The notes: a model not told the origin generated them from the sequence alone. A stretch of DNA of 64,000 nucleotides from Hyalangium ruber (GCF_034259325.1 NZ_JAXIVS010000014.1:1-64000); one strand, 5' to 3'. Shown: positions 49,163 to 57,981, numbered from the stretch's first letter. A program made the numbers and translations.

Positions 49163-50818
49163 TCAGGAGGTAAGGCCGAGGTTGGCGCCCGCCGGCTTCT
49201 TGCGCGCGGCGAGCGGGTGCTCGGAGAGGCTCCGGTGCTGCTCGAGCCCCAGGATTCGGAAGTGGCGGCCCTGCTGGGCGAACTCGTGCTCCAGCTCGTG
49301 CAGCCGCTCCATGGTCGTGTGGTCCACCAGCCGCGCGTGCGACAGGTCCAGCTCCACGTGCGTGGCGCCCGACTGCTGCAGCAGGTGCTTCTTGATGGTG
49401 AGGTAGTTGGTGAAGACGGCCGCGTGCCGCACCCGCAGCACCACCCGTCCCTCGCCATGGTGCGTTTCAATCTCCGGCCGGAACAGGCTGCCCATCGGCG
49501 CCCCGTTGAACAGGTGCACCACCGTCTTCAGCGCGATGCCCGCCGCCACGCCCACCAGCAGGTCCGTGGCCAGCGTCACCACCAGCGTGAAGGTGAAGAT
49601 GACGAGCTGCTCGGCGCCGATGCGGAACGTCTTCACGAACTCGCTCGGCGAGGCCAGGCGAACGCCGGTGAAGATGAGCATGGCGGCCAGCGCGGCCAGG
49701 GGAATGCGGTGGATGAGCATCGGCGCGAACGCCACGAAGAGCAGCAGGAACAGGCCGTGGAAGAAGTTCGACAGCCGGCTCTTGGCCCCATAGGTGATGT
49801 TGGCCGAGCTGCGGACGATCTCGGAGATCATCGGCAGGCCGCCCAGCAGGCCGCAGATGAGGTTGCCCACGCCCGTGGCGAGCAGGTCCTTGTCCAGGTC
49901 CGAGCGGCGCTTCTGCGGGTCCAGCATGTCCACGGCCTTGGCGCTCAGCAGCGACTCGATGCTACCCACCAGGGCGAACATCGCCACGTACTTGAGGGAA
50001 ACCCCCGACAGCACGTCGGAGAAGTCCGGGAAGGTGATGGCGGAGAGCAGGTTGCCCGGCAGGTTCACCAGGAAGCTGGGGCCCACCGTGTAGACGTGCT
50101 GCGACCAGGTGAAGGTGTGCTCATGGTCCAGGTCGAAGAAGAGCCCCATGGGCACGGCCGCCATCAACACCAGCAGCGGCGCCGGCACCCGCTTGAGCAC
50201 CGCCACCCGCTTGCTCAGGAACAGGTGGCCGAAGATGAGCACCAGGCTGACGAGCCCGATGAGGGCGATCTCCGGGTTCATCCGCGACAGGCTCTGGGGA
50301 ATCTCCGCCAACAGCGCGAACGGCGCCTTGGCCTGGGGCGTGACGCCCAGCAGCGTGTGGGCCTGCTTGGAGAAGATGATGACGCCGATGGCCGCCAACA
50401 TCCCGTGAACCACCGACGAGGGGAAGAAGTCCCCCAGCTTCCCCGAGCGCAGCACCGCGAAGAGGATCTGCACCACCGCCGCGATGGCGATGGTGGCCAG
50501 CGCGCGGCGGTAGCCCAGGCGCATGTCTCCGCCGCCCAGCTCCTGCACCGCGCCGATGGCGATGGCGATGAGGCCCGCGGCGGGCCCCTTGATGGTCAGC
50601 CGGGCACTGCCCATCCACGTGGTGAGCACGCCGCCCACCACGGCCGTGAGGATGCCGGCCACGGGCGGAAAGCCGCTCGCCATCGCGATGCCCAGGCACA
50701 GGGGCATGGCGATGAGGAACACCAGGAACCCGGAGACGATGTCGCTCTTCCAGGAGGCCGCCCCGGACTCGGACAGGGACGCGGGAGCAGGTGGGAGCTG
50801 CGTGAGGTTCGAACCCAT
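49163..50818 (-). CDS. SulP-family anion transporter with STAS domain
   Basis: A 551-residue permease of the SulP/SLC26 family. About 12-14 helices (residues 25-425) are followed by a cytoplasmic STAS domain (430-545; VVLRVRHAAVFTNYLTI, VELDLSHARLVDHTTMERL). Family motifs include FPPVAGILTAVVGG and KGPAAGLIAIAIGA. SulP proteins carry sulfate or bicarbonate; with DabA downstream, bicarbonate is the likely substrate, as for BicA-like proteins. ATG 50818 has AAGGA upstream. It is first in the cluster and is preceded by a 389-bp region that must contain its promoter. Confidence 0.92.
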   Translation of the reverse strand: MGSNLTQLPPAPASLSESGAASWKSDIVSGFLVFLIAMPLCLGIAMASGFPPVAGILTAVVGGVLTTWMGSARLTIKGPAAGLIAIAIGAVQELGGGDMRLGYRRALATIAIAAVVQILFAVLRSGKLGDFFPSSVVHGMLAAIGVIIFSKQAHTLLGVTPQAKAPFALLAEIPQSLSRMNPEIALIGLVSLVLIFGHLFLSKRVAVLKRVPAPLLVLMAAVPMGLFFDLDHEHTFTWSQHVYTVGPSFLVNLPGNLLSAITFPDFSDVLSGVSLKYVAMFALVGSIESLLSAKAVDMLDPQKRRSDLDKDLLATGVGNLICGLLGGLPMISEIVRSSANITYGAKSRLSNFFHGLFLLLFVAFAPMLIHRIPLAALAAMLIFTGVRLASPSEFVKTFRIGAEQLVIFTFTLVVTLATDLLVGVAAGIALKTVVHLFNGAPMGSLFRPEIETHHGEGRVVLRVRHAAVFTNYLTIKKHLLQQSGATHVELDLSHARLVDHTTMERLHELEHEFAQQGRHFRILGLEQHRSLSEHPLAARKKPAGANLGLTS

Positions 50819-51207
50819 GGGTTTTCCTTTGAGGCAAAAGCCGGCCTCGGCGGCGCTGCCTCCCGCGAACGGGCGGCAACCCAGGCCGGTACAGAGAAGG
50901 GAGAGAGAGGCGATGGGCTAGCGGTGAGCGATCCGCCGAGCGAGGGCACGGCTCCTGGAGACGTCACCTAACTCCTTGAGCAATCCATGTGCCAGGAGAG
51001 ACAGGGCGCCGGTTCCAGGGGGAGCCGAGTGTTGGGTGGGGCCGCCGCTCGGGGCACGGTGCCCCAGGCCCCAGAGGGCGGGGGCATTCTGCCCCAACGC
51101 ACCCTCCCGCCGAGGGAGCCAGCGGGCGACCCGGGCCCCGCTTCCATTGGAGGAGGTTGGTGCGAGTCCCGCGCGTCACGAGATTGAAACGCGAGAGGAG
51201 ACGCACC
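50819..51207. promoter_or_regulatory. Intergenic region between the SulP operon and a small divergent gene
   Basis: The 389-bp region lies between two divergent starts and should hold promoters for both. It is GC-rich with several potential hairpins (for example near 50836-50895 and 51034-51100). No sigma-70-like -35/-10 pair and no known riboswitch fold is recognised. The ribosome site GAGAGGAG of the small gene lies at its right end. Confidence 0.4.
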
Positions 51208-51486
51208 ATGAGCAGCCGCAAGTACGACCCCTACAAGGGCGGCAAGGAGGCTTCCCAGAAGCCCCCGTTCGCCAGCGACCGTGTCGAGCGAGGGCTCGAG
51301 GCCGACGACACCAAGCCCCTCTACGCCGACGCCTCCAAGCACCCCTCGAGCGAGGAGAAGTTCGCCCTCGACAGCGACGCGGAGGTGGGCGGCCGCGTGC
51401 CGGACATCCGCAGCCCCATCGACGAGGCGGACGAGCTGGAGCGCGAGCAGCGCGGCCGCGACCGGGCCGAAGAGGAGCAGAGCTAG
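51208..51486 (+). CDS. Small charged, probably disordered protein
   Basis: A 92-residue hydrophilic protein with no membrane segment or Cys. The N-terminus SSRKYDPYKGGKEASQKPPF is basic, and the C-terminal third (ADELEREQRGRDRAEEEQS) is a charged helix. It may be largely unfolded, like some stress or desiccation proteins, but no family is recognised. ATG 51208 has GAGAGGAG at 7-nt spacing. It is divergent from the SulP operon and convergent with the M16 peptidases, and is closed by the shared hairpin. Confidence 0.7.
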   Translation: MSSRKYDPYKGGKEASQKPPFASDRVERGLEADDTKPLYADASKHPSSEEKFALDSDAEVGGRVPDIRSPIDEADELEREQRGRDRAEEEQS

Positions 51487-51498
51487 CCCGCACAGAAA

Positions 51499-51530
51499 AG
51501 CGCCGGCACTCCCTGAGGAGCACCGGCGCT
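51499..51530 (-). terminator. Hairpin terminator for the M16 operon
   Basis: An 8-bp outer stem AGCGCCGG/CCGGCGCT (51499-51506 with 51523-51530) plus an inner 4-bp stem CTCC/GGAG lies between convergent genes. On the minus strand it is followed by TTTCTGTG, so it mainly ends the peptidase transcript. Confidence 0.75.
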
Positions 51531-51563
51531 CGAAGAGCCCGCATCCTTATATAGGGAGGGCGG

Positions 51564-53087
51564 CTACTTCTTCCCAGCGGCGGCCGGGGCACCGGCCCCC
51601 GCCACCTCCACCGGGGTGAGCCGGCCGAGGTTCAGCGGGCCCACCTGCGTCCGCACCAGCTCGGGGTCTCCCACGAGGATGATCTGCATCACCGCGGGGT
51701 TGAGGTACGCCTCGGCCACGCGCTGCACCTCGGCGGGGGTGGCCTTCTCCAGGCCGGCCACGGTGCGGGCGAACTCATCCATGGGCCGGCGCTTGAAGAA
51801 GAGCGCGGCGGCGCTGGCGCCCAGGCCGGACACCGTCTCGAAGCTGCCCGGGTAGGCGCGGATGAGGCCCTCGCGCGCGGCCTCCAGCTCCTGCGAGGTG
51901 ATGGGGCGGGCCTTGATGTCGGTCAGCTCGCGCATGAACTCGGTGACGGCGGGGCCCGTCACGTTGGCGCGCACCGCGGAGTAGACGGTGAGGGGACCCA
52001 CGCCCAGGCGCGCGTCGGAGCCCGCGCCCGCGCCGTAGGTGTAGCCCTTGGCCTCGCGCAGGTTCATGTTGAGCCGGCTGCCGAAGAAGCCGCCGAACAC
52101 GGTGGTGGCCAGCTCCAGCGCGTACTCATCCGAGTGGCCGATGGCGATGCCCGGGCGGCCCACCATGACGAAGGTCTGCTCCAGGCCGGGCTTGGCCACC
52201 AGGCGCACCAGCTCGCGCGGAGGCACGGGCGGCGCCGGAGGCACTGGAGGCAGCGCGGCCGCGCCCTTCCAGTCCCCGAAGTGCTTCTGGGCCCACGCCA
52301 GCGCCTGCTCCTTGGTGACATCACCCGTCACCACCAGCGCGGCGGCCTTGGGGCCCACCTGCTGCTGGTAGAAGCGCTTCACGTCCTGCAGGGACACCTT
52401 CTCCACCGTGGAGGGCACGCCGCCCACCGGGTGCGCGTACGGGTGCTTCTCGCCGAACACCGCCGTGAGGTAGGCCTGCTGCGCCAGGAAGGACGGGCTG
52501 CCCATGCGGCGCACGAGGTCCGCCAGCTGCTGCTTCTTGCGCCGCTCGAAGTCCTTCGGGGCGAAGGTGGGCTTGCGCACCACGTCCGAGAGCAGCGCCA
52601 GCGCCGGCTCCACGTTGCGCGTGAGCACCCGCACGCCCACGAAGGCGCCGTCCGGGTTGACGCTCACCGAGGGCGACACGCCCAGGTCCGCGAAGGCGTT
52701 GTCCAGGGCGATGGTGTCCTTCCCGCCCGCGCCCTCCAGCAACATCTTGTAGGCGATGTCCGAGGCGCCCGCGAGGCCCGCCGGGTCCTGCGCGCTGCCG
52801 GCGGCGAAGGCCATGCCCACGTAGACGAGCGGCAGCTGGCGCCGGGTGCTCACCAGCACGGTGAGGCCGTTGTCCAGCCTGGCCTCCTCGAAGGTGGGCA
52901 GCACCAGGTCCGGCGGCTTGGCCGGCTGGGGCATCTTCGCGCGGAAGGCCTCGGGGTCCTCCGGCTTGGCGGCCTCGGGCTGGGGCGCGGTGACGGGGGT
53001 GGCCTGCTCGGGCTGCGGAGCGGGCTCGGGGGTGGTGGCGCACGCGGTGAGCGCCAGGGTGCAGAGGGCCATCAGAAGGCGGCGCAT
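51564..53087 (-). CDS. M16-family peptidase-like lipoprotein, catalytically inactive partner
   Basis: A 507-residue lipoprotein (lipobox LTAC, Cys16) with an M16 (insulinase/processing-peptidase) fold. Where active members have HxxEH, this one reads GLAGASDIAYKML (about 106-118), so the zinc site is lost. In M16 pairs such as mitochondrial processing peptidase, one subunit is inactive and supplies a substrate loop; the R/Y pair region near SNQLT-like positions cannot be judged here. ATG 53087 shares a base with the previous stop (TGATG); GTG 53090 is also possible. It is coupled to the active M16 gene upstream. Confidence 0.87.
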   Translation of the reverse strand: MRRLLMALCTLALTACATTPEPAPQPEQATPVTAPQPEAAKPEDPEAFRAKMPQPAKPPDLVLPTFEEARLDNGLTVLVSTRRQLPLVYVGMAFAAGSAQDPAGLAGASDIAYKMLLEGAGGKDTIALDNAFADLGVSPSVSVNPDGAFVGVRVLTRNVEPALALLSDVVRKPTFAPKDFERRKKQQLADLVRRMGSPSFLAQQAYLTAVFGEKHPYAHPVGGVPSTVEKVSLQDVKRFYQQQVGPKAAALVVTGDVTKEQALAWAQKHFGDWKGAAALPPVPPAPPVPPRELVRLVAKPGLEQTFVMVGRPGIAIGHSDEYALELATTVFGGFFGSRLNMNLREAKGYTYGAGAGSDARLGVGPLTVYSAVRANVTGPAVTEFMRELTDIKARPITSQELEAAREGLIRAYPGSFETVSGLGASAAALFFKRRPMDEFARTVAGLEKATPAEVQRVAEAYLNPAVMQIILVGDPELVRTQVGPLNLGRLTPVEVAGAGAPAAAGKK

Positions 53088-54478
53088 CACTTGTTCTCCT
53101 TCGGCGCGGCGGGGGCCTGCTGTGGGGGCACGGCGTGGAGCACCACGCGGGCGTTGGGCCGCAGCATGTCGTTGGCGAAGCGCTTCACCTGCTCGGGCGT
53201 CACCGCCTGGTAGCGCGCCAGGTCCTGCGCCACGTAGCTCGGCTCGCCGATGAAGTGGTTGTAGTTCTGCAGCACGTCCGCCTTGCCGCCGAAGCCGCCG
53301 ATGGACTGCAGCCCCGCGAGGAACGTCGTGTCATAGCGGGTGCGCGCGCGGTTCACTTCCTCGGCGGTGACGCCGTTCTTGCGAATCTCCTCCAGCACCG
53401 CGTCCACCTCCTTCTTCAGCGTGTCGGTAGAGACGCCGGGCCGGGCCACCACCTCGATGGAGAAGACGGACTGGGAGCCCAGGCTCTGCTGCGTGGCGTC
53501 CACGCTCTGGGCGATCTGCTTGTCCATCACCAGCCGCTTGTAGAGGCGGCTGGCCTTGCCGGTGGCCAGCACCGTGGCGAGCACGTCCGCGGTGGCATCC
53601 CCCTCGCTCAAGTAGGCCGGGCTGTGCCAGGCCAGGGTGAGCAGGGGCAGCGTGGCCACTGTCTCCTCGTGGCGGATGACGGTCTCCTGCGAGAGCTTCG
53701 TCGGCGCCACCTGGGGCTTCTCGGGCTTGGGCGCGCTGGGCAGGCTGCCGAAGTACTTCTCCACCAGCGCCTTGGTCTTCGCCACGTCGAAGTCTCCGAC
53801 GATGGCCAGCGTGGCGTTGGAGGGCGCGTACCACTTGCGGAAGAAGGACTTCACGTCCTCGGGCGTGGCGGCCTCCAGGTCCGCCATCGAGCCGATGACG
53901 TCCCCGTGGTACGGGTGCGGCAGCGGGAAGAGCGCGTGCCACATCTTCTCGTGGGCGATGCCGTACGGGGCCGCCTCGGTGCCCTGGCGGCGCTCGTTCT
54001 TCACCACCTCCTGCTGCGTGGTGAGCTTCTCCTGGGTGAGCGCGTCGAGCAGGAAGCCCATGCGGTCGCTCTCCAGCCAGAGCGCCGTCTCCAGGTGGTT
54101 GCTGGGCACCGTCTCGAAGTAGTTGGTGCGGTCGAAGTTGGTGGTGCCGTTGAGGTCCGTGGCGCCCAGCTGCTCGAGCATGGAGATGTGGACGTCATCG
54201 GCCACGTTCTTCGAGCCCTGGAACATCATGTGCTCGAAGAGGTGGGCAAAGCCCGTGCGGCCCTGGGTCTCGTGGTAGGCGCCCACGTGGTACCAGAGGT
54301 TCACCGCCACGACGGGCAGCTTGCGGTCCACGGAGAGGATGACCTCCAGGCCGTTCTTGAGCTTGTACTTCTCATGGGGGATGGCGAGCGCCTCGCGACC
54401 GGGCTCCAGCGGCTTCGCTTCCTGGGCGAGCGCGGGTAGGCCGAGCGCGAGGACGGCAGCGGCGACAAAGGCTTTCAT
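53087..54478 (-). CDS. M16-family zinc metallopeptidase (active subunit)
   Basis: A 463-residue exported peptidase. It has a signal peptide (AFVAAAVLALGLPALAQ) and the inverted zinc motif His79-Leu-Phe-Glu82-His83 in GFAHLFEHMMFQGS, with the third Glu expected about 76 residues on (EVVKNERRQGTE). Two M16 halves are present. It likely degrades peptides in the periplasm together with the inactive partner encoded directly downstream, with which it overlaps. Such pairs are widespread in proteobacteria. ATG 54478 follows AAGGAGG. Confidence 0.93.
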   Translation of the reverse strand: MKAFVAAAVLALGLPALAQEAKPLEPGREALAIPHEKYKLKNGLEVILSVDRKLPVVAVNLWYHVGAYHETQGRTGFAHLFEHMMFQGSKNVADDVHISMLEQLGATDLNGTTNFDRTNYFETVPSNHLETALWLESDRMGFLLDALTQEKLTTQQEVVKNERRQGTEAAPYGIAHEKMWHALFPLPHPYHGDVIGSMADLEAATPEDVKSFFRKWYAPSNATLAIVGDFDVAKTKALVEKYFGSLPSAPKPEKPQVAPTKLSQETVIRHEETVATLPLLTLAWHSPAYLSEGDATADVLATVLATGKASRLYKRLVMDKQIAQSVDATQQSLGSQSVFSIEVVARPGVSTDTLKKEVDAVLEEIRKNGVTAEEVNRARTRYDTTFLAGLQSIGGFGGKADVLQNYNHFIGEPSYVAQDLARYQAVTPEQVKRFANDMLRPNARVVLHAVPPQQAPAAPKENK

Positions 54479-54614
54479 GCGGGGTACAGGCCTCCTTCGA
54501 CAAGGCCTCTGCGCTTAGCACGCGCCACCGCCCGCATGGACAAGGAATGCGGTGGGGAAGAACGTCGCGCGTCGGGTGTTGAGCCTTTCCGCCGGCAGGG
54601 GGGAGACTGCGGGC

Positions 54615-55394
54615 ATGTCCGTCGCAGACGTGCCCCTCGGGCCGCTCACGCCGCGTTGCGCCACCCACCCCCGAGAGCCCGCGGCCGGCACCTGCTCTCG
54701 CTGCGGCGCGTTCTTCTGCGGCGGCTGCGAGCGCTTCATCTTCGGCAAGGTCTACTGCACCGCGTGCTCCCAGCGGCCGGAGATCAACTACCTCAACGAG
54801 TTCCGCCTCAAGCACTGGGGACGGCGCGACGGCGGAGTGTGGATGGCGGGCCTCGCCAGCCTGGGACTCGCGGTGGTCGCGGTGCAGGGGCTGACCCACC
54901 AGCGGCCATGGCCCGCCCTGCCCTTCCTGGCCTGCGCGGTGGCGGGCGGCGTCTTCTTCCTCGGGCTGCGGTGGGGGCGTGAGGCGCTCATCGCCGTTCC
55001 GTTGCTGGGCGCCGTCCTGTCCGCCGTGCGAGGCGATTTCCCGAACGCGGGCTTACTGCTGATCCTCGCCCTGGGCGCCGTCGCCCTCTACTTCAGCCCG
55101 CGCATCCGGCTCTTCTTCCGGGTGCCGATTCCCCCGGAGCAGCTTCAGCGGTTGTGGGACCTCTATGAGAACAACCCACGCGCGCGGGACGCGATGAACC
55201 TGGGCCTCGCCAGCTTCTTCCTGCCGCTGTTCGCGCCGTTCGCCATCGCCCTGGGCGTGGTGGGACTGCGGCGGGTGAACCCCGACGCGGTGCCGCCCGT
55301 GGGCCGCAAGGGACACGCCATCGCCGGCATCGTGATGGGAGTGCTCGCCCTCTCAGGCTGGGTTGCCCTGCTGTTTCCCAGGCTCTATCGGTAG
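54615..55394 (+). CDS. Zinc-ribbon/B-box-like integral membrane protein
   Basis: A 259-residue protein. The cytoplasmic N-terminus carries a Cys/His cluster like a B-box or zinc ribbon (CATH, CSRCGAFFCGGCERF, YCTAC; residues 14-55). It is followed by about six membrane helices and a DUF4190-like C-terminal part (LGLASFFLPLFAPFAIALGVVGLRRV...). Proteins of this form are common in myxobacteria and their function is unknown. ATG 54615 was preferred over 54552 because GGGGGGAG lies before it and the zinc module begins soon after. Confidence 0.83.
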   Translation: MSVADVPLGPLTPRCATHPREPAAGTCSRCGAFFCGGCERFIFGKVYCTACSQRPEINYLNEFRLKHWGRRDGGVWMAGLASLGLAVVAVQGLTHQRPWPALPFLACAVAGGVFFLGLRWGREALIAVPLLGAVLSAVRGDFPNAGLLLILALGAVALYFSPRIRLFFRVPIPPEQLQRLWDLYENNPRARDAMNLGLASFFLPLFAPFAIALGVVGLRRVNPDAVPPVGRKGHAIAGIVMGVLALSGWVALLFPRLYR

Positions 55395-55511
55395 CCTGGC
55401 CCCCGCGCGGATCAGCGTGGGCCCGCATGCCTGGCTGGGGAGTTGTCAGCCGATTGAGCGAAAATCGTTGGAGCTAGAAGCACATCGGCAACCTGTGGTT
55501 CCTTGCCGGTG

Positions 55512-57083
55512 ATGACTTATTCCGAACTTCTCCTCACGAGCCCTGTTAGCCGTTCGCGACTCAACACTGCTTGCCTGGCGCTGGTCGGCCTGGTGATGAC
55601 CCTGGCAAGCCCGGTCGCGCTTGCCGCGGATGGAGGCATCGGCGCGCAGAACCGACCGGACCTCTCCTTCGCGGACATCGCGCCCACGCGCATCTTCCAC
55701 GTGGCGGTGACCGGGCAGGATGGGAACTCCGGTACGGCGGCGAGCCCCTGGCGGACGATCAACTACGCGGTCAAGCGTCTGCGCCCCGGCGAGGCGGCCT
55801 ACGTCCACGCGGGCACCTACTACGAGCGCGTCGACATCGGCTCGAGCGCGGCGGACGGCACGGCGAGCGCTCCCATCCACTTGATGGGTGCTCCGGGGGA
55901 GGCCAAGCCCGTGATTCGCGGCGGCGACTCCAAGAGCGGCTCCATGCTGCGCATCCAGCAGCGCCGCTACTGGGTCGTCACCGGCTTCAACATCCAGGCG
56001 GCGGGCTCGCAGGTGCATGGGGTGCGCTTCGAGGGCGCGCGCTACAGCGTGGTGCGCGACTCCGAGGTGTCGGGCGGCACGGGCCCCGTGGGCGTGGTGT
56101 TCTACGCGGGCGCCGCGGACCTCGGCTTCCTGCGCAACAAGGTGCATCACTACACCTGGGGCAGCAATGACAGCCACGGCATGCTGGTGCTGCCGGACAC
56201 CGCGCGCATCCTCATCCAGGGCAACGAGTCCTGGGCCAACGGCGGCGACTCCTTCCAGTGCCAGGGCCCGGACACCACCTCGGGCACCAACCTTCCGACC
56301 GACATCACCGTGGAGAACAACCGCTTCCACGAGGACCGGGAGAACGCGGTGGACCTCAAGACGTGTGACCGCGTCACCCTGCGCGGCAACAAGTTCTACG
56401 GCTACCGCCCCGCCTCCTCCGCGCCCCAGGGGGCCGCGGTTGTCATCCACTGCTCGGCGCGCCGCATCCTCGTGGAGGGCAACCGCATGTGGAACAACGG
56501 CCGAGGGCTGACGCTGGGCGGGGTGATGATCCTTCCCGAGCCGGTGACGGACGTCATCATCCGCCGCAACCTGGTGTTCGACAGCACCACCGCCAGCGGC
56601 GGCAGCGGCGACGGCCTGCGCGTGGGTACCAGCCGGCGCGTGCGCATCCACCACAACACGCTGGCCTTCCTGCCCGTGGGCGGAATCACCGTGGGCGATG
56701 GCGACAAGGGCCCGGCCGAGGCCGCCGAGGTCTACAACAACATCGTCTACGCCACGCCCCGCGCGATGGACATCCGCCTGACGGGCACCACGAGCTTCAA
56801 GTCGGACCGCAACCTGGCGTACCAGCCGGGCGCGACAGTGGCGTTCCGGGTGGACGGGCGCCTCACCACGCTGGACGGGTGGCGCTCGGCGAGCGGGCAG
56901 GACCGCTCCAGCAGCGTGGCGGATCCGCTCTTCGTGAGCGAGCCGCGCCTCAATGACTTCTACACCCAGGCGACCTCGCCCGCCCGGGACAAGGCCCTGC
57001 CGCTGACCATCCCCTCGCTGCCGCTGAGCGGCACGGTGTGTGGGACGAGCGCGGACCTGGGCATCCTGGAGTCCTGCCTCTAG
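55512..57083 (+). CDS. Secreted right-handed parallel beta-helix protein
   Basis: A 523-residue exported protein with signal peptide (LVGLVMTLASPVALA, cleaved near LAADGG). It begins with the phrase FHVAVTGQDGNSGTAASPWRTI, typical of DUF1565/pectate-lyase-like proteins. Many short beta-helix turns follow (RDSEVSGG, IQGNESWANGG, VENNRFHEDRENAVDLK, LRGNKFYGY, VEGNRMWNNG). Such folds bind or cleave polysaccharide; no catalytic set could be assigned. ATG 55512 was chosen; TTG 55503 is a possible start. A long perfect hairpin follows its stop. Confidence 0.88.
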   Translation: MTYSELLLTSPVSRSRLNTACLALVGLVMTLASPVALAADGGIGAQNRPDLSFADIAPTRIFHVAVTGQDGNSGTAASPWRTINYAVKRLRPGEAAYVHAGTYYERVDIGSSAADGTASAPIHLMGAPGEAKPVIRGGDSKSGSMLRIQQRRYWVVTGFNIQAAGSQVHGVRFEGARYSVVRDSEVSGGTGPVGVVFYAGAADLGFLRNKVHHYTWGSNDSHGMLVLPDTARILIQGNESWANGGDSFQCQGPDTTSGTNLPTDITVENNRFHEDRENAVDLKTCDRVTLRGNKFYGYRPASSAPQGAAVVIHCSARRILVEGNRMWNNGRGLTLGGVMILPEPVTDVIIRRNLVFDSTTASGGSGDGLRVGTSRRVRIHHNTLAFLPVGGITVGDGDKGPAEAAEVYNNIVYATPRAMDIRLTGTTSFKSDRNLAYQPGATVAFRVDGRLTTLDGWRSASGQDRSSSVADPLFVSEPRLNDFYTQATSPARDKALPLTIPSLPLSGTVCGTSADLGILESCL

Positions 57084-57088
57084 AAAGA

Positions 57089-57131
57089 CGGCAGCCGTGG
57101 TGCCCCAAGGGAAGTGGCACCACGGCTGCCG
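57089..57131 (+). terminator. Long perfect hairpin after the beta-helix gene
   Basis: A perfect 16-bp stem (57089-57104 with 57116-57131), 11-nt loop, starts 5 bp after the stop codon. There is no T-run behind it, so it may serve as a barrier or 3'-end protecting structure rather than a classical terminator. Confidence 0.6.
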
Positions 57132-57346
57132 AGCACCGTTCAGGGCCCGAACACCGGTATCGGGGACCGGGGTCCGAGAGGGGTCCGCGCGGTGATTCCT
57201 GAAAAGGACCCGGCACCCCCGCAAGCGGCCACGGCGATTCGAAGTGGGAGCGCCACGCAGGCCTGGCGTCAGAGTGGGTCCAGCCCCGAAGGCGGTGCGC
57301 GGGGGGGTCGGTTATCCTGAGGCCCTTCCCACCCTTGGAGGAACCC

Positions 57347-57865
57347 ATGAGCCTGGTTCGAGCTGCCCTCGCCGCGCTGGTGTTGGTGTCCCTGCCGGCG
57401 CTGGCCCAAGCGCCGCGTCCCGCGAGCAAGCGCGTCAACATCGACGTGGTGCGCGCGGACATCCACGACGTGCTGCGGATGCTGGCGGAGGTGGGCCGGC
57501 TCAACGTGGTGGTGGCCGACGAGGTGCAGGGCAAGGTGACGCTGAAGCTCAAGGACGTGCCGTGGCGGCAGGCGCTCGACACGGTGCTCTCCTCTCACGG
57601 GCTGGGCCAGGAGCTGCGCGGCAACGTGCTGCGGGTGGCGCCGCTCAAGCAGCTGGCCGAGGAGGCCGCGTCCCGCGCCAAGCTGAAGCAAGCGCACGAA
57701 GAGCTGGCGCCGCTGAACACCTACCTCATCCCGCTGAGCTACGCGAAGGCCTCGGACATGCTGCCGCACGTGCAGGCGCAGCTGTCGCCGCGCGGCAAGG
57801 TGAGCGTGGACGCGCGCACCAACACGCTCATTGTCACGGACGTGGGGCCGGTGACGTTGCCATAG
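57347..57865 (+). CDS. Orphan STN / secretin N-terminal-domain protein
   Basis: A 172-residue exported protein. After a signal peptide (LAALVLVSLPALAQ) comes an STN (secretin and TonB N-terminal short) domain: VNIDVVRADIHDVLRMLAEVGRLNVVVADEVQGKVTLKLKDVPWRQALDTVL. A secretin-type N1-like strand pattern (TYLIPLSYAKASDMLPHVQAQLS, NTLIVTD) follows. It resembles the periplasmic front of PilQ but stops before the outer-membrane barrel, so it cannot form a channel. It may bind a pilus or secretion subunit in the periplasm. The ATG follows GGAGG at 6-nt spacing. Confidence 0.83.
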   Translation: MSLVRAALAALVLVSLPALAQAPRPASKRVNIDVVRADIHDVLRMLAEVGRLNVVVADEVQGKVTLKLKDVPWRQALDTVLSSHGLGQELRGNVLRVAPLKQLAEEAASRAKLKQAHEELAPLNTYLIPLSYAKASDMLPHVQAQLSPRGKVSVDARTNTLIVTDVGPVTLP

Positions 57866-57981
57866 CGAGCGGCTCCTCCGTTCGCATGTCCTCCTGAGGC
57901 GGCGGCGAGCTTCCGTCCCGTGCCTCCGGGCGTGGCGGTGGCCACGCTCAAGGGGAGAGACCGAACACGAGGAGGACGATC

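Noticed and set aside
45880-49173. A 1097-codon open frame on the plus strand opposite dabA
   Set aside because: Shadow of dabA; its translation is Arg/His/Gln-rich without any domain, and DabA's zinc ligands are on the other strand.
50819-51207. Riboswitch or small RNA before the SulP operon
   Set aside because: No conserved riboswitch core could be recognised; hairpins of this GC content arise by chance.
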